A stretch of DNA of 64,000 nt, taken from assembly GCA_030248135.1 (NCBI GenBank), contig JASANC010002084.1:1-64000 (forward strand). Direction: 5' to 3'. Below are positions 10,829-21,000 of the stretch, piece after piece; the first letter of the stretch is position 1; every line of letters starts with the position of its first letter. Position numbers and translations under genes: made by a program. Source of the stretch: Theristus sp. LFF4_11 (taxonomy: Eukaryota; Nematoda; Chromadorea; Monhysterida; Xyalidae). The notes under the pieces are model-generated. The model worked only from the letters and a program-made list of their open reading frames with translations, did not search any database and had not been told where the DNA came from.

Positions 10829-11551
10829 TAGGGTTGTTAAAAAAAACAAAAATCGTCATTTTTGTTTTTTTTTTAAATTTAAAAAAAAAAAAATTTCAAA
10901 AATCAAAGTTGTGCTGAATCAATCAGGGAGTCCGAAGAACCACATATGATATGCAAGCGCCTCCCGATTCCGAATGACACCCGTATGGCGGAACTTTGCA
11001 GATTTTGTTTTGGTGACCTCAATTACCCCTTTTCCAAACCGTCACCATGCCTCTTCTTGTGTTTTGACCTCCAAAACGTCACTAATTGTCCCCAGCTAAG
11101 CTAATGCTAAAGTGAAGACAAACATACCGCCTTGAAATTCGATCAATTCTTCTGATGGTGTCGCGACGACACGACACGAAGCAGCAACCAGACAACGTAG
11201 CGCTTGCAAACGGTGCAGCGAGCACAATCGGACGCTCTGCGAGGCTAATCGTCACCTTATCTGCATCGGAAATGGTAGGCTAAGCTTTGGGACGCTCAAA
11301 AACTTCATCGCAGATGTTGTCGAAGCCTAAAATCAGTCGGTAAAACGGCCCAAAATCGACTGCTAAAGGTTTTACGAGGTATAATCAAAGAAAATTTTTG
11401 TTGAACTTTCGAAAAATTGTGCCAAAATTGAGGTTTTCAGAGCATATTAAAGGAAAATTTTTCGAATTTTTAAAAAAAAAAATCGGCATTTTTGTTTTTT
11501 TTTAATCACTTTTTTTTAAAAAAAAAATTTCATTTTTGTTTAACAACCCTA
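10829..11551 (+). mobile_element. hAT-type MITE, copy D
   Basis: A 723-bp copy has 13-bp perfect TIRs and the 8-bp duplication CACCCCCC at 10821-10828 and 11552-11559. It inserted into a C-rich foldback element: the sequence before it (TTTTTGGTCGGCACC) and after it (CACGGCACCATACC) rejoin to the module seen at 8580-8612. Its interior is very similar to copy C, so the two are probably close in age. Confidence 0.92.
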
Positions 11552-11559
11552 CACCCCCC

Positions 11560-12104
11560 CCCACGGCACCATACCTAGGGTTAGGGGCTTTGAAAAAAAA
11601 AATTTTTTTTTTATTTTTTTTTTCGTTTTTTTTTTAAAAAAAAAAATTTGGATTTTTTTTTTCAAACTTAAAAAAAAAAAATTTGAAAATTTTTTCTTCT
11701 ACTTTGCTCTGAAAATTCGATTTATGGCATAATTTTTTGAAAGTTCAAACCAAATTTTCTTCCCAACTTCTTTGTGTGCTTAGGTAAATGTCATTATTTG
11801 GTCATTTTGACCGACGTACTCCATGTTTTTCGATTTGGATGACTTCTAGAGTCAATTTTTAGCGTTGAAATGACTTAACTGAATTGAAATATCGTTTCAG
11901 AAATCGTTTTCTTGCAACTTAGAACATGTTTTTCAGTCGGTAGGCCATGAGATGAACATGATATCTTGTTGATTGGCGTATGTTATAGGTCTACAATGGA
12001 GTTGTGCGATATATTGTTAAACAATTTGAGCGGAGATGTTGGTTAATACCACATCACACGACCGTTTTTCAGATACCCGATAACATGGCCACATGTTAAA
12101 ACTT
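11560..12104. other. Poly-A/T-rich spacer, no gene
   Basis: The first 200 bp are long A and T tracts with a MITE-like fragment (CTCTGAAAATTCGATTTATGGC and TTTTTTGAAAGTTCAA) in reverse orientation. From about 11780 to 12104 the sequence is unique, with no open frame of note. Confidence 0.4.
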
Positions 12105-12515
12105 GCGTGCTGAGCTAAACTAACGTGTTAAACTTGCGTCTGTCAGTTGCCCGCAACGTGATCGCGAAATCATGGTACGTGTTTTCGATACGATATCATC
12201 GATAAGAGTGGGCTCTCGCCATGTGGCAGATAGCATAGCTGGTTGAACCTGAAAGTAAGTGTCTTGGGGGGGGGGGCGACCGGGTCGACAGGGGTTGCCG
12301 ACTTAGCTACAGCAAACAGGAATTTTTGAACACAGTCAAATTTTGGTAATTTTCTAAAGAGGAACCACTAAGAACGGTTCAATATTCAAGTACACGTGAA
12401 AAATTGCCCTGTTTTACTGTTGAAAATGCAACTTTCCCTCTATGAAATGGACATAATTTCAATAAAACACGATTTTCGCTCTTATAGTTTCCCGGATCGT
12501 TCTGAAAATAGTCTA
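12105..12515 (+). repeat. 402-bp dispersed direct repeat, copy 2
   Basis: This matches 139-540 along its full length in the same orientation, with one 8-9-base insertion and a few substitutions. It is followed by poly-A/T sequence, then CCCTAACCCTAACCATACCCC and the C-rich module at 12640-12700. Confidence 0.8.
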
Positions 12516-13031
12516 GATGAACTCAGCTCGACGAGACGCTTCGAACGAACCTAACTTGTAAAAAAAAAATTTTTTTTTTAAAAAAAAAATTTTTTTTTTA
12601 ATTTAAAAAAAAAAATCCGGATTTTTTTTTTTTCCCCTAACCCTAACCATACCCCCCCTTCGAAAATCTTTTTGGGCCCACGGTACTGACCGTATGTATG
12701 CTTCCCAGATTTTTATCAAAAGATCCGAGAACACAGAAACAATGGACATTTCAAATGCTGAGATATTGTCACCCGAATTGTACTGGCTGAATGGGTGTTG
12801 TTTTCGAAAGATGCCAATCAAGTATTGCAGCGAAATTGCTCCAACGACGACACAAAGACAAAACACAGCCGAAATTGACGAATATCCCGAAGACGATGAG
12901 CCCGATTGTGTGTTTGGTGGTGAGTTGAATTTGATTCTGTACGTTTGTTCAGACTTCTGGTTGGTTTGATTCAGAAATCCAGGAAATTTAGTTGGTTTGG
13001 TAGTGGCGGGCATAGTTGTTCCAGTCCAGAG

Positions 13032-13500
13032 TAGGGTTGTTAAACAAAAATCAAAATTTAAAAAAAAGCAATTAAAAAACAAAAATGCCGATTTTTTTAA
13101 TTCGAAAAATTTTCCTCCAATATGCTCTGAAAACCTCAATTTTGGCACAATTTTTTGAAAGTTCAACAAAAATTTTCTTTTGTCGCGTCCGTGGCGTAGC
13201 GGTAGAACTTCGGCCTACAGTTCTGTAGGTACGGGGTTCGAACCTCGCTGTGGACAAGACATACTCGTGGAAAAATTAGAGTGACCAATAAACATCTAAT
13301 GGTCTATTCCCTCCTGAGCCGAGGGTAAAATTGGGCTCGGGGCAGTATTGCCCGTCTCCGCCGGAGTTTGGTACCTTCGGGTTTCCGGAACCGGCGCGCG
13401 TACAAATAAAAAAATTAAAAAATTAAAAATTAAAAAAATTTTCTTTGATATTACCTCGTAAAACCGTCAGCAGTCGATTTTGGACCAGTCGGACTTTGAA
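13032..13500 (-). mobile_element. hAT-type MITE copy E, truncated, with SINE inside
   Basis: The right end of the MITE begins at 13032 in reverse orientation (TAGGGTTGTTAAACAAAAATC). It continues to GTCAGCAGTCGATTTTGGACC at about 13485, where similarity stops, so the left half is missing. It is interrupted by the SINE at 13181-13433. Confidence 0.8.
13181..13433 (+). mobile_element. tRNA-derived SINE, copy 1
   Basis: The head folds as a tRNA. The ends GTCCGTG and TGTGGAC can pair with G-U wobbles, an A-box-like segment lies around TGGCGTAGCGGTAG, and the B box is GGTTCGAACC at about 13235. A body of about 150 bp follows (GCTCGGGGCAGTATTGCCCG) and then an A/T-rich tail. The target duplication AAAATTTTCTTT flanks it (about 13169-13180 and 13435-13446). 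The body matches the minus-strand copy at 21862-22097, which defines the family. The tail does not resemble the LINE tail in this window, so the partner LINE is unknown. Confidence 0.88.
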
Positions 13501-13653
13501 CTCTGAATTATAGGCATCGATGCATGCCTTTTTGTGCAAGGGTTACTGTGGGGGACGTGACATATAAAATTTTTGGAATTTTCAGCTCAGCTCGGCAGCT
13601 CCAGCCGATTCTTGCACCTCGCTTAACAGTTCTTTCAAAAGGCTCGTGTACTG

Positions 13654-14214
13654 TTCCGGCCCGCGAAATTCCGGCCCGTAGAATTCCGGCCCGCTCATTC
13701 CGGCCCGAAGAATTCCGGCCCGAAGAATTCCGGCCCGGAGAATTCCGGCCCGGAGAATTTTCGCCAGCAAGAACAATATTAAACCACACGAAGTGATTTT
13801 TGGCAAATTAATTCTTAAGTGATTTTTTATTTTTGTTTAGAACTTGCTTGCAGTGCTTTGTTGTAGGTTTCTAATCCTAAGCCAAGCCTTTTTGATAAGG
13901 TAAAAGGGTCACAAATCCTGTTCATGATAAAAAAATTAAAAAAATTTATTTGTAGTTTCTTTTTTCCATAAGGTTTCACTTTCCAAAAAAGCAAACAGGA
14001 CGAACATCATTGAAAATACACTGTAACATGTGAACATCGATATTTTTATTTTATTATTTTATTACCAAAATCACTTCGTGTGGTTTAATATTGTTCGTGC
14101 TGGCGAAAATTCTCCGGGCCGGAATTCTCCGGGCCGGAATTCTTCGGGCCGGAATTCTTCGGGCCGGAATGAGCGGGCCGGAATTCTTCAGGCCGGAATT
14201 AGCGGGCCGGAATT
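13654..14214. repeat. Inverted pair of CCGGCCC minisatellite arms
   Basis: The left arm (13654-13800) is about eight 14-15-bp units of the form GAATTCCGGCCCG, ending in TTTCGCCAGCAAGAACAATA and ACCACACGAAGTGATTTT. The right arm (14067-14214) is its near-perfect reverse complement. The 266-bp loop contains TCTAATCCTAAGCCAAGCC at about 13870, the telomere-like composite motif. An analogous arrangement with different units sits at 49615-50417. Confidence 0.85.
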
Positions 14215-14627
14215 GTACCCCCCCCCCCTTTCAAAACACCAGTGTCAATTTCGTGCACAACTAGCACAAGACACGAGCGAAGTTGCGAAACGAGTGAAAA
14301 ATGATATAAAAACTCACAGTCGGAAATTGAAAAAAACCGGAAAAATACGAAAAAACCGGTAAAATACGGAAACAGTCTTTTTCCCGTTTTTTACAAGGCA
14401 CCAATTTTAGCCTTGGGAAAAAACGCATATAGATACGCGTTTTTTACCGGTAAAAAACCGGTATTTTTACCATGCCGACGCTAGTTGTAGCTGATTATTT
14501 GGTGATTGATTACGTATGCTTTCTTTGTAGTAGGCATTGGTGTGGAGGGCGGAGTCTGTCCTGAACAGGAAGCATGCAGCACATGATCACCAAATAGTCA
14601 GCTAGTTGCAATCGAAATAGACTGCAG

Positions 14628-17410
14628 ATGAAGTTTTGCTTGCAGGTCAGCAGCCAGATGCCATTGGCGATAATCGAAACGATTTCAAGCATCCTGAAAC
14701 CGCAAACGAGCCTTGTGCCACTGCCCCATCCCGCACATCCACGCGCAGTGCGCTCGAGCGTTATCGCCTTGAATTCGATCCGTTTTCTGACGAGACATTG
14801 GACAAAATCGCGCCCATCGTCTCGGCGGGCGACGGCACGTTCTCGTGCAAGTTTGTCACAACGGGCAGAGGGGCTTTGGTTTGCTGGGAGGTTCCTTCAT
14901 CATTTCGCTCCGTATGGTTTTCGCTTTCTGTGTTTTTATCTGGTCTGATCGGTGATCTTCGGTTTGTTGCTTCTGTCTCCAATAAGGCTTTCGACGCTTA
15001 ATCCTGCGTGACTGACGCAGAAAACGGGTCGTTTCGATGAGCGTCGCAGCGATTGTGGTGTCATTTGCAGACTGCCGGTCGCAGCGACTTTCTACCCTCA
15101 CATTGTTGGACGCAACGGCGACAACCAACGACGCATCCAGGCAGACCATCAGTGCAGACTGACTGTGCCAAGGCGTGGCGAAACCGGTGGCACCATTGGT
15201 ACGAGTCATGCTCTCGGCTGTGCACGGTGCACGCTGTTCATCATGTTTTTTTTAGGTTTTGTGTCTCAGTTCGTGTGCACGCGTAGAAAGGACACTAGTT
15301 TCAATCCGTATGTGGCCCCAGTGATTCGGCCCTATTGGGTCATTTTTGAATCGATTCTGCCATTTTTGAATTCACGCGTCATGCATGAAACTGTGTACCT
15401 ATCAGTGCGCGCATTGAGTCGTGGGTCAAAATAAAAGATAACACTAACACTGTTATGACCTATTTTTTTAAACGTGTCTCACTGAAATGACGTCATGTGC
15501 CGCCAAACATGCGCTTGCCGTTCACAGCAAACCAGACTTTCCGTTTAGCCGATTTATTCCCGCAAGCAAATGGTGAATGGCGAATCAGTCACACCAAACT
15601 GACATTTTAGTGCCTGTACTTTGACAAACGAGCGTTTTTAAAGCAAAGGACGTCATTTTAGTCCAGACACGTTTGAATAAATCCACAATACTAACACTGT
15701 TGCTGTTACCAACTAACGTTGGCACCAGCATAAACCTCGTAGTATTGTGTCACCCTCGTGGCCTGGTGGTAGCGCGTTAGCTTCTTGTCTGTGCGTTCGG
15801 GGGACTTAATGACATGGAAACTCGTAGGAAACATGGAAACGCACCCTACTCGACGGCGTTCTGTACGTTTTCTGGGTTAAACCTGGCTAAAAACTGCCTG
15901 AAATCCCCAACAACAACAACAACAACCGCTGATGATATCACAGCAGCTCATATGTTGTAATGTGTTGTAAACCGAGTATTATCTATTCTTTCAGCTCTGC
16001 GTCTCCCAGACGTGGAAATTAAAATTAGATTCATGTTTGATGCGGGCAATCCAAAATGGTCTAAGTGACTCAGTCGCGGTCATTTGTGCAAACGTTTCTA
16101 TAGAAATCGCCGACTGTCGGTCGGAGCGCCTCGTGCAGTCGTCTCGTCGTCGCATTGCGATTCTCGTTGACAACAGCCGCCAACGCCAGGACACCACTCA
16201 TTTCATTTCGATTCCCGTGCAGACAGACGAGATACGGACGAACTTCGGGGCGTTTCGAAAGGAGGTGCTCGAGAAGTGCGCACAGGTTGGTTGGGAGCAT
16301 CTTTGTCGGTGTTTGACATATTCAGAGGACAACAACTGCAAAGGCCAAATTTCCGATGCAGGAAAAGCCGACGATGGAAGTCGAGTGGTTTTTTTCTGCC
16401 AAAAATTACTCGTGTGCCCATTGTGTAATAATGACAACACCCGAAAGAGTGTTTTTCAATGTGCTCTGCAGTGTCGTGACGTGCGAGCGGAGCTGTTCCA
16501 GCAAGCCGAACGACTACACCTGACGCTCGGTATGTTGGTGCTGTGCAGTGAACACGAGCGACAACAGGCCGCGCAGGCGCTCACGAACGCGGTGCGGCGA
16601 TTTCGCACGTACGTTTAAAGACTGTGGTACGCTGAATTGAGCTGGCCAAACATGGGCGTTTCACATAAAACGGCCTACGTGGCTGTTGCGTCCCATGTTG
16701 AGCGTCGGCGTTTCGCAAGATCAATATCGCAAATCGAGCGCGTTCATGTTGCTTCAGTGAGCACCGCGAGTTCTGTGACGATCTACGCGTGCGAGTGCGA
16801 GGCCTGCAGTACATGAACGACGACCCCGCCGAGGTGGCTGTGCTCTATGCCGGCTGCGCGCATGTTCACGCACGCCAGCAGTCTCTGTAAGCGAACGCGC
16901 AACTTGCAAAATGCAGCAACGACAAAAATCGACACTTGTTTGATCGGACGAATTGCTGCAGCTGGCAAGAGTTCTGTGACTCGCTGCTCGCCGACGTGAT
17001 GATCGCCACTGGATACGTGCCGAGACGAGACATGGAGCAGAGCGTGAAGTTGCACGTCACTTTGATGAACTCTGCATTTGCGATCACTGTACGTTCGCGC
17101 TTGGCCACATTGGAAAACCGGCTCAGCGATGTCGACGTTTTCATTTATTTTTGTGTTCACTTTTAAGAAGGCCGACCAGCAGCACTACGATCAATTTGAG
17201 TGCCGCGGCGGTGAGCCGGGTTTCGGCGACCGCCGGCTGCGTCGCTCGTTTGACGCCAGTCGAATTCTGACCGAGTGGGCCGATTATGATTTTGGGGAAC
17301 TGAAAATTGAGCACATTCATTTGTCGACGAGACATTCGAGCGACTCAAAGACCGGCTATTATTTGGCTGCGGCCGTCGTGCCGTTGTGCGAGTCGGCGGC
17401 AGTAGACTGA
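14628..17410 (+). CDS. ASCC1: ASCC1 homologue (KH + 2H phosphoesterase)
   Basis: Homologue of activating signal cointegrator 1 complex subunit 1, a nuclear protein of the ASCC complex linked to transcription and alkylation-damage repair. Exons: 14628-14850, 15071-15198, 16029-16285, 16472-16608, 16758-16886, 16962-17088, 17168-17410. All phases agree. Exon 2 encodes the KH core (FYPHIVGRNGDNQRRIQ). Exon 3 carries THFISIPV, where the AKAP7/ASCC1 2H domain starts. The two 2H catalytic motifs are LHLTLGML (exon 4) and KLHVTLMN (exon 6). Exon 5 has the family motif LQYMNDDP, and the C-terminus has the expected SFD..RIL..W..YDFGE..I..IHLS pattern. The start is unresolved: the first exon seems to begin at an acceptor (14627), so a tiny upstream exon is likely. 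The acceptor of exon 3 (16028) is the least certain. AATAAA lies at 17872. It converges on the Cys-repeat gene. Confidence 0.88.
15453..15698 (+). mobile_element. About 250-bp MITE with CRE-like TIR, copy 1 (ASCC1 intron 2)
   Basis: The ends are inverted repeats: AAACGTGTCTCACTGAAATG followed by ACGTCA on the left, and TGACGTCA-type sequence followed by TTTTAGTCCAGACACGTTT on the right. Similarity to the second copy extends outward to ATGACCTATTTTTT and AATAAATCCACAATAC, so the real ends lie a little outside the strongest TIR. The copy at 20145-20390 is inverted. No ORF. Target duplication not identified. Confidence 0.75.
15750..15935 (+). mobile_element. Possible tRNA-derived SINE with (CAA)n tail
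   Basis: It begins CACCCTCGTGGCCTGGTGGTAGCGCG, split here as an A-box-like TGGCCTGGTGG, and has GCGTTCGGGG at the B-box position, which deviates from the consensus. About 130 bp later it ends in (CAACAA)n. It lies in ASCC1 intron 2. There is only one copy in the window and no clear target duplication, so this is tentative. Confidence 0.45.
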
Positions 17411-18038
17411 TAATCAGACGACATTTTGTTGTGTGCAGATCGTGGACGTTTTCTTGGTGCAGTTTACAGTCGGGAAATAGTGATGACAGACAACACGTCC
17501 ATGTTGACTTGACGTAAAAACTGGGTCTGTGCTCTCTTATTTATTTCGCTTTGTTAAAATACTGCGACTCAATGCATAGATCGGTAATCAGTTACGTGCT
17601 TTGCCGTGCAATTCAAAATTGCTAAAGTTACCCTAGTTCCTGTCCTGACTGAGATACAACAGAGTCACTTTGGCAAATTTGAATTCCCGCATCGAGCAGG
17701 AAGCTAAATCTGTTTCCACTTCAGCGCAATGCATGGAGTCGCTACGATACTTATTGTTTTAGTTGTTTGGTGGAGCGGCTCAGTTCCGTTGACCATTTGT
17801 TATAATTTTTTCTTTACCGGTTGTTTTTGCGCAATACGGGTTTGTGAAATTTCTTTGATTTTTTTGTTTCAAATAAAAGAAAGTGTTCGTTCATAATGCA
17901 TTATATTTTTTTGTCTTCATGCGTTCATTATTTTTCAGTCTGCATTACAACTGCAGTTACAAATACCAATCCCGGCCATGAACACAAGTTCGATCACAGG
18001 CTTTTTCCAAGATGACCAGTTATGATTGATTACAGTTC

Positions 18039-21000
18039 CTACTCTTGCCCATTCCACGTGAACCATCCGTTCGCGTTGCTTGCTGGCTCGCCACCTTCTG
18101 TTCCTTCGCTGTTCAGCTCTTCCATTTCAGCAGTTTCGTCTTCTGCTGAATTCGGTGGTTTCTGTGCGTTCGGTAATAGCGGCATATCATCTCGCTCACT
18201 TTGGTCGGCTTTATTGTTCGGTCCAAGCTCCCATTTCCACCAATCGGGATCTTCAATTTGAATCATGGGTGGCTCAACGACTTTGCCACGCTCTTCAGTC
18301 GTTCGATTATCGTCTTTTGCGACGGTCTTTGGCGCGAACGTCCAAATGTACCATGATCTTGTGGTGCTGTCCCCAGCTGTCGCAGATGTCGTGGTGTCTT
18401 CTTTCGGTGCCGCCGTTGTCTTTGCCGGTGAATCGCCATATTCTTCATTGTCCACAAACTTTGCATACTGTGACTCCATGCAGCAGAGATACGAGTTGGG
18501 TACGGTTGACTGTTGACATTTGTACGGCCAACCCGGCGTTGGTTCGCAAGTCTTCGTTTGGTCGTACGGTGAACAGCTGCAATTGCGTTTTCTTTGCGGT
18601 TTTTTTTAAGGGGTTTTCTGCTTCATTGGTTATTAGCTTCGTTGCATTTTGTGATGAACTCCATTCATAGCCTACCTTTTTATCTCCCCGGTCTCCCTTT
18701 CAACATACGGCAACCAGCCGCGTTGGCAGCTTGGAATTTCCGAACAGCAAACGTAGCGATTCCCACCATCTTGAGCGTTCAACATCTTCTTGCACACGTA
18801 GCCGTCGGGACATTGATAGCTTGTGCTGTCGCAGTAGTGCAACTGTGACGTTTTTGGGTCACGGTACGGAGTTCTGAGATTAAATAAAAATTTGAAAAAA
18901 ACTTTAACGTATCTGAGCTGGTCATGAATGATTCGTTCACGTAATCGAAACGAAGTAAATGAGAAAGGCTGATCATGAAAGTGTTATCACACAGTTACGA
19001 TAAAAAAGCGAACAAACCGATTATTCGGACAAACAAGCGCTCCGTCACTCCTGACCATGGCGCAGCAGATGTACTGGCCAGTGGTGCTGTAGGCGCTGCA
19101 CTCGTAGCCTTGACTGCACGTGCCACCGGCTCTGCACGAAATCGCTAAACCGTTTTCCATCTGTGTACCGCGACCGATGCAACGAGCTCTGGAACTCGTC
19201 CCGGAGCTGCTGAACGTGTTACAACAGAGGAACGTGTCTGTAACGATCAAAGATGAAGCTGTAAAAATAAAATAAAAACACTTTAGTCGGTCGAATGAAG
19301 CGGTCTTGCATTTGGCGGCAATATTCGGTGGAAATTTGGAAACTCTGCTCACTTGGAATATTGGCCGACTGAGTGCACGTGAAACCGGTTTGGCATTGGC
19401 CTAGTCCAGGAGGTGTACAGATGGTTGGATTCACTGTAACGCCGCTTGGACATCGAGGCCCTTGGCAACAATACGACTGCAATGGGTTGCTGGGCGACGG
19501 TTCGCAGTTGTAGCCCTGAAAAACTTCACCCACTCTGAATCATCTGCGAGAAAAAAACGAAAGAGAACAACTAAGCTTGCAGCGTACAGCTAAGGCAAAC
19601 AACACGGCTGTGCACTTACGGTTGGACAGCTGTTGCTGTTGAAGCACGTCTGCGGTGTTGTGCCCAACGAGTACGGAAGTGTTCCTGGTCTGAATTGGTT
19701 TGATAGCAATGAATCGGTTGAACAGAATCTGAAAACAGCGCATTCAGAGCGACGGAGCTGATTTGATGCGTGTACCTGCAGATCTGCGATCCTGCGGACT
19801 GCAAGCAACAAACATAGACGCCCACTTGGTTGCTGTTCGAGCAGGTGTAGCCTAATTGGCAGCTCGACTGTTGACCGGGTGAACTGGAACGAGAATTCAG
19901 TGATCCAAACTGAACTTGTTCCTAATCTGAGACAAAAAAAATCTCTGAAATGTTCTCTCACCTGCAGTATTGCGGCTGATTGTTGAATGATGTGTAAGGG
20001 TTTTGGCCGTTCGCACACAGCACAGTTGTTTGTGGTGTGATCACCGATGCGCAGCAAATGAATTGTCCTTGCTGCAAGAATAAACTGACTGCAGTTGCGT
20101 CTCGATAAAAAAACAAAAGATCTAAAAGACAACAGTTGTATTGTGGATTTATTCAAACGTGTCCGGTCTAAAATGACGTCATTAGCTTTAAAAATGCCCG
20201 TCTGTCAAAGTTCAGGCACTAAAATTTCAGTTTGGAGCGACTGATTCGACATTCACCATTTTGTGTAAGGGAAGTAATCGGCTACACGGAAAGTCTGGTT
20301 TGCTGTGAACGACAAGCGCATGTTTTGCGGCACATGACGTCATTTCAGTGGGACACGTTTGAAAAAATAGGTCATACCTGTGTAGATGCCTGACAGGTGT
20401 AACCTGCCTGGCAAACCGACGACAACGGTTGACAAATCTGAGGCTGGTTGTTGAAGCCCAAGTACGACTGTGCTCCGTTGTAGCATCGCAGCGTCTGACT
20501 CTGGCCGTATTGACAGCATAGGAACGTCCCTTGAATATCGGATTGCGTACAGCTGAAGCCGGTTGGGCAGCTAAAAAGGGATCAATTACCAGTCAACCGA
20601 AACATTTATTCGTTTCGTCGATCAAACATGAAACAGTAAATGAAATCAAATTATCTCACGATCGATCGCTAATGCCATTGCAGCGCTGCGGGCTCGTACC
20701 GAGAAGTGAAGCCACCCAGCCAGTGGGGCAGCGCGCATTCGTCAAGCTCGACGCGACATTACAGCAAATGAACTGGTTTGCAATGTTGGATTGCTCGCAC
20801 AGCGTACCTGTGAATGATCATAAAATGCTAGCGTTTATCTATCTGGCAAATTTCTGCATATTCCCAACATCTGAATAGAACTTGCTTAGCGATTTATTAA
20901 AAGATTTAGCTGATAAATGAATTCCAACGCTGCCAACTACAGAAAACGTGCACGTACCAGGCGGACAAAGCGTGCTGCCCGGACTGCATGCCATAGTTTG

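Noticed and set aside
13508..13796. Open frames with EFRPEEF or RAGILRAG repeats
   Set aside because: They translate the CCGGCCC minisatellite, and both strands are open because the unit is near-palindromic. No start context or splice sites.
13654..14214. Possible CRISPR-like array
   Set aside because: Units are only 14-15 bp, contiguous and without unique spacers, and the genome is eukaryotic.
14489..14603. Short inverted repeat (AGCTGATTATTTGGTGAT and its near complement) just before ASCC1 exon 1
   Set aside because: Arms of 18 bp with a loop of about 80 bp, no target duplication and no second copy. Too weak to call an element or regulatory hairpin.
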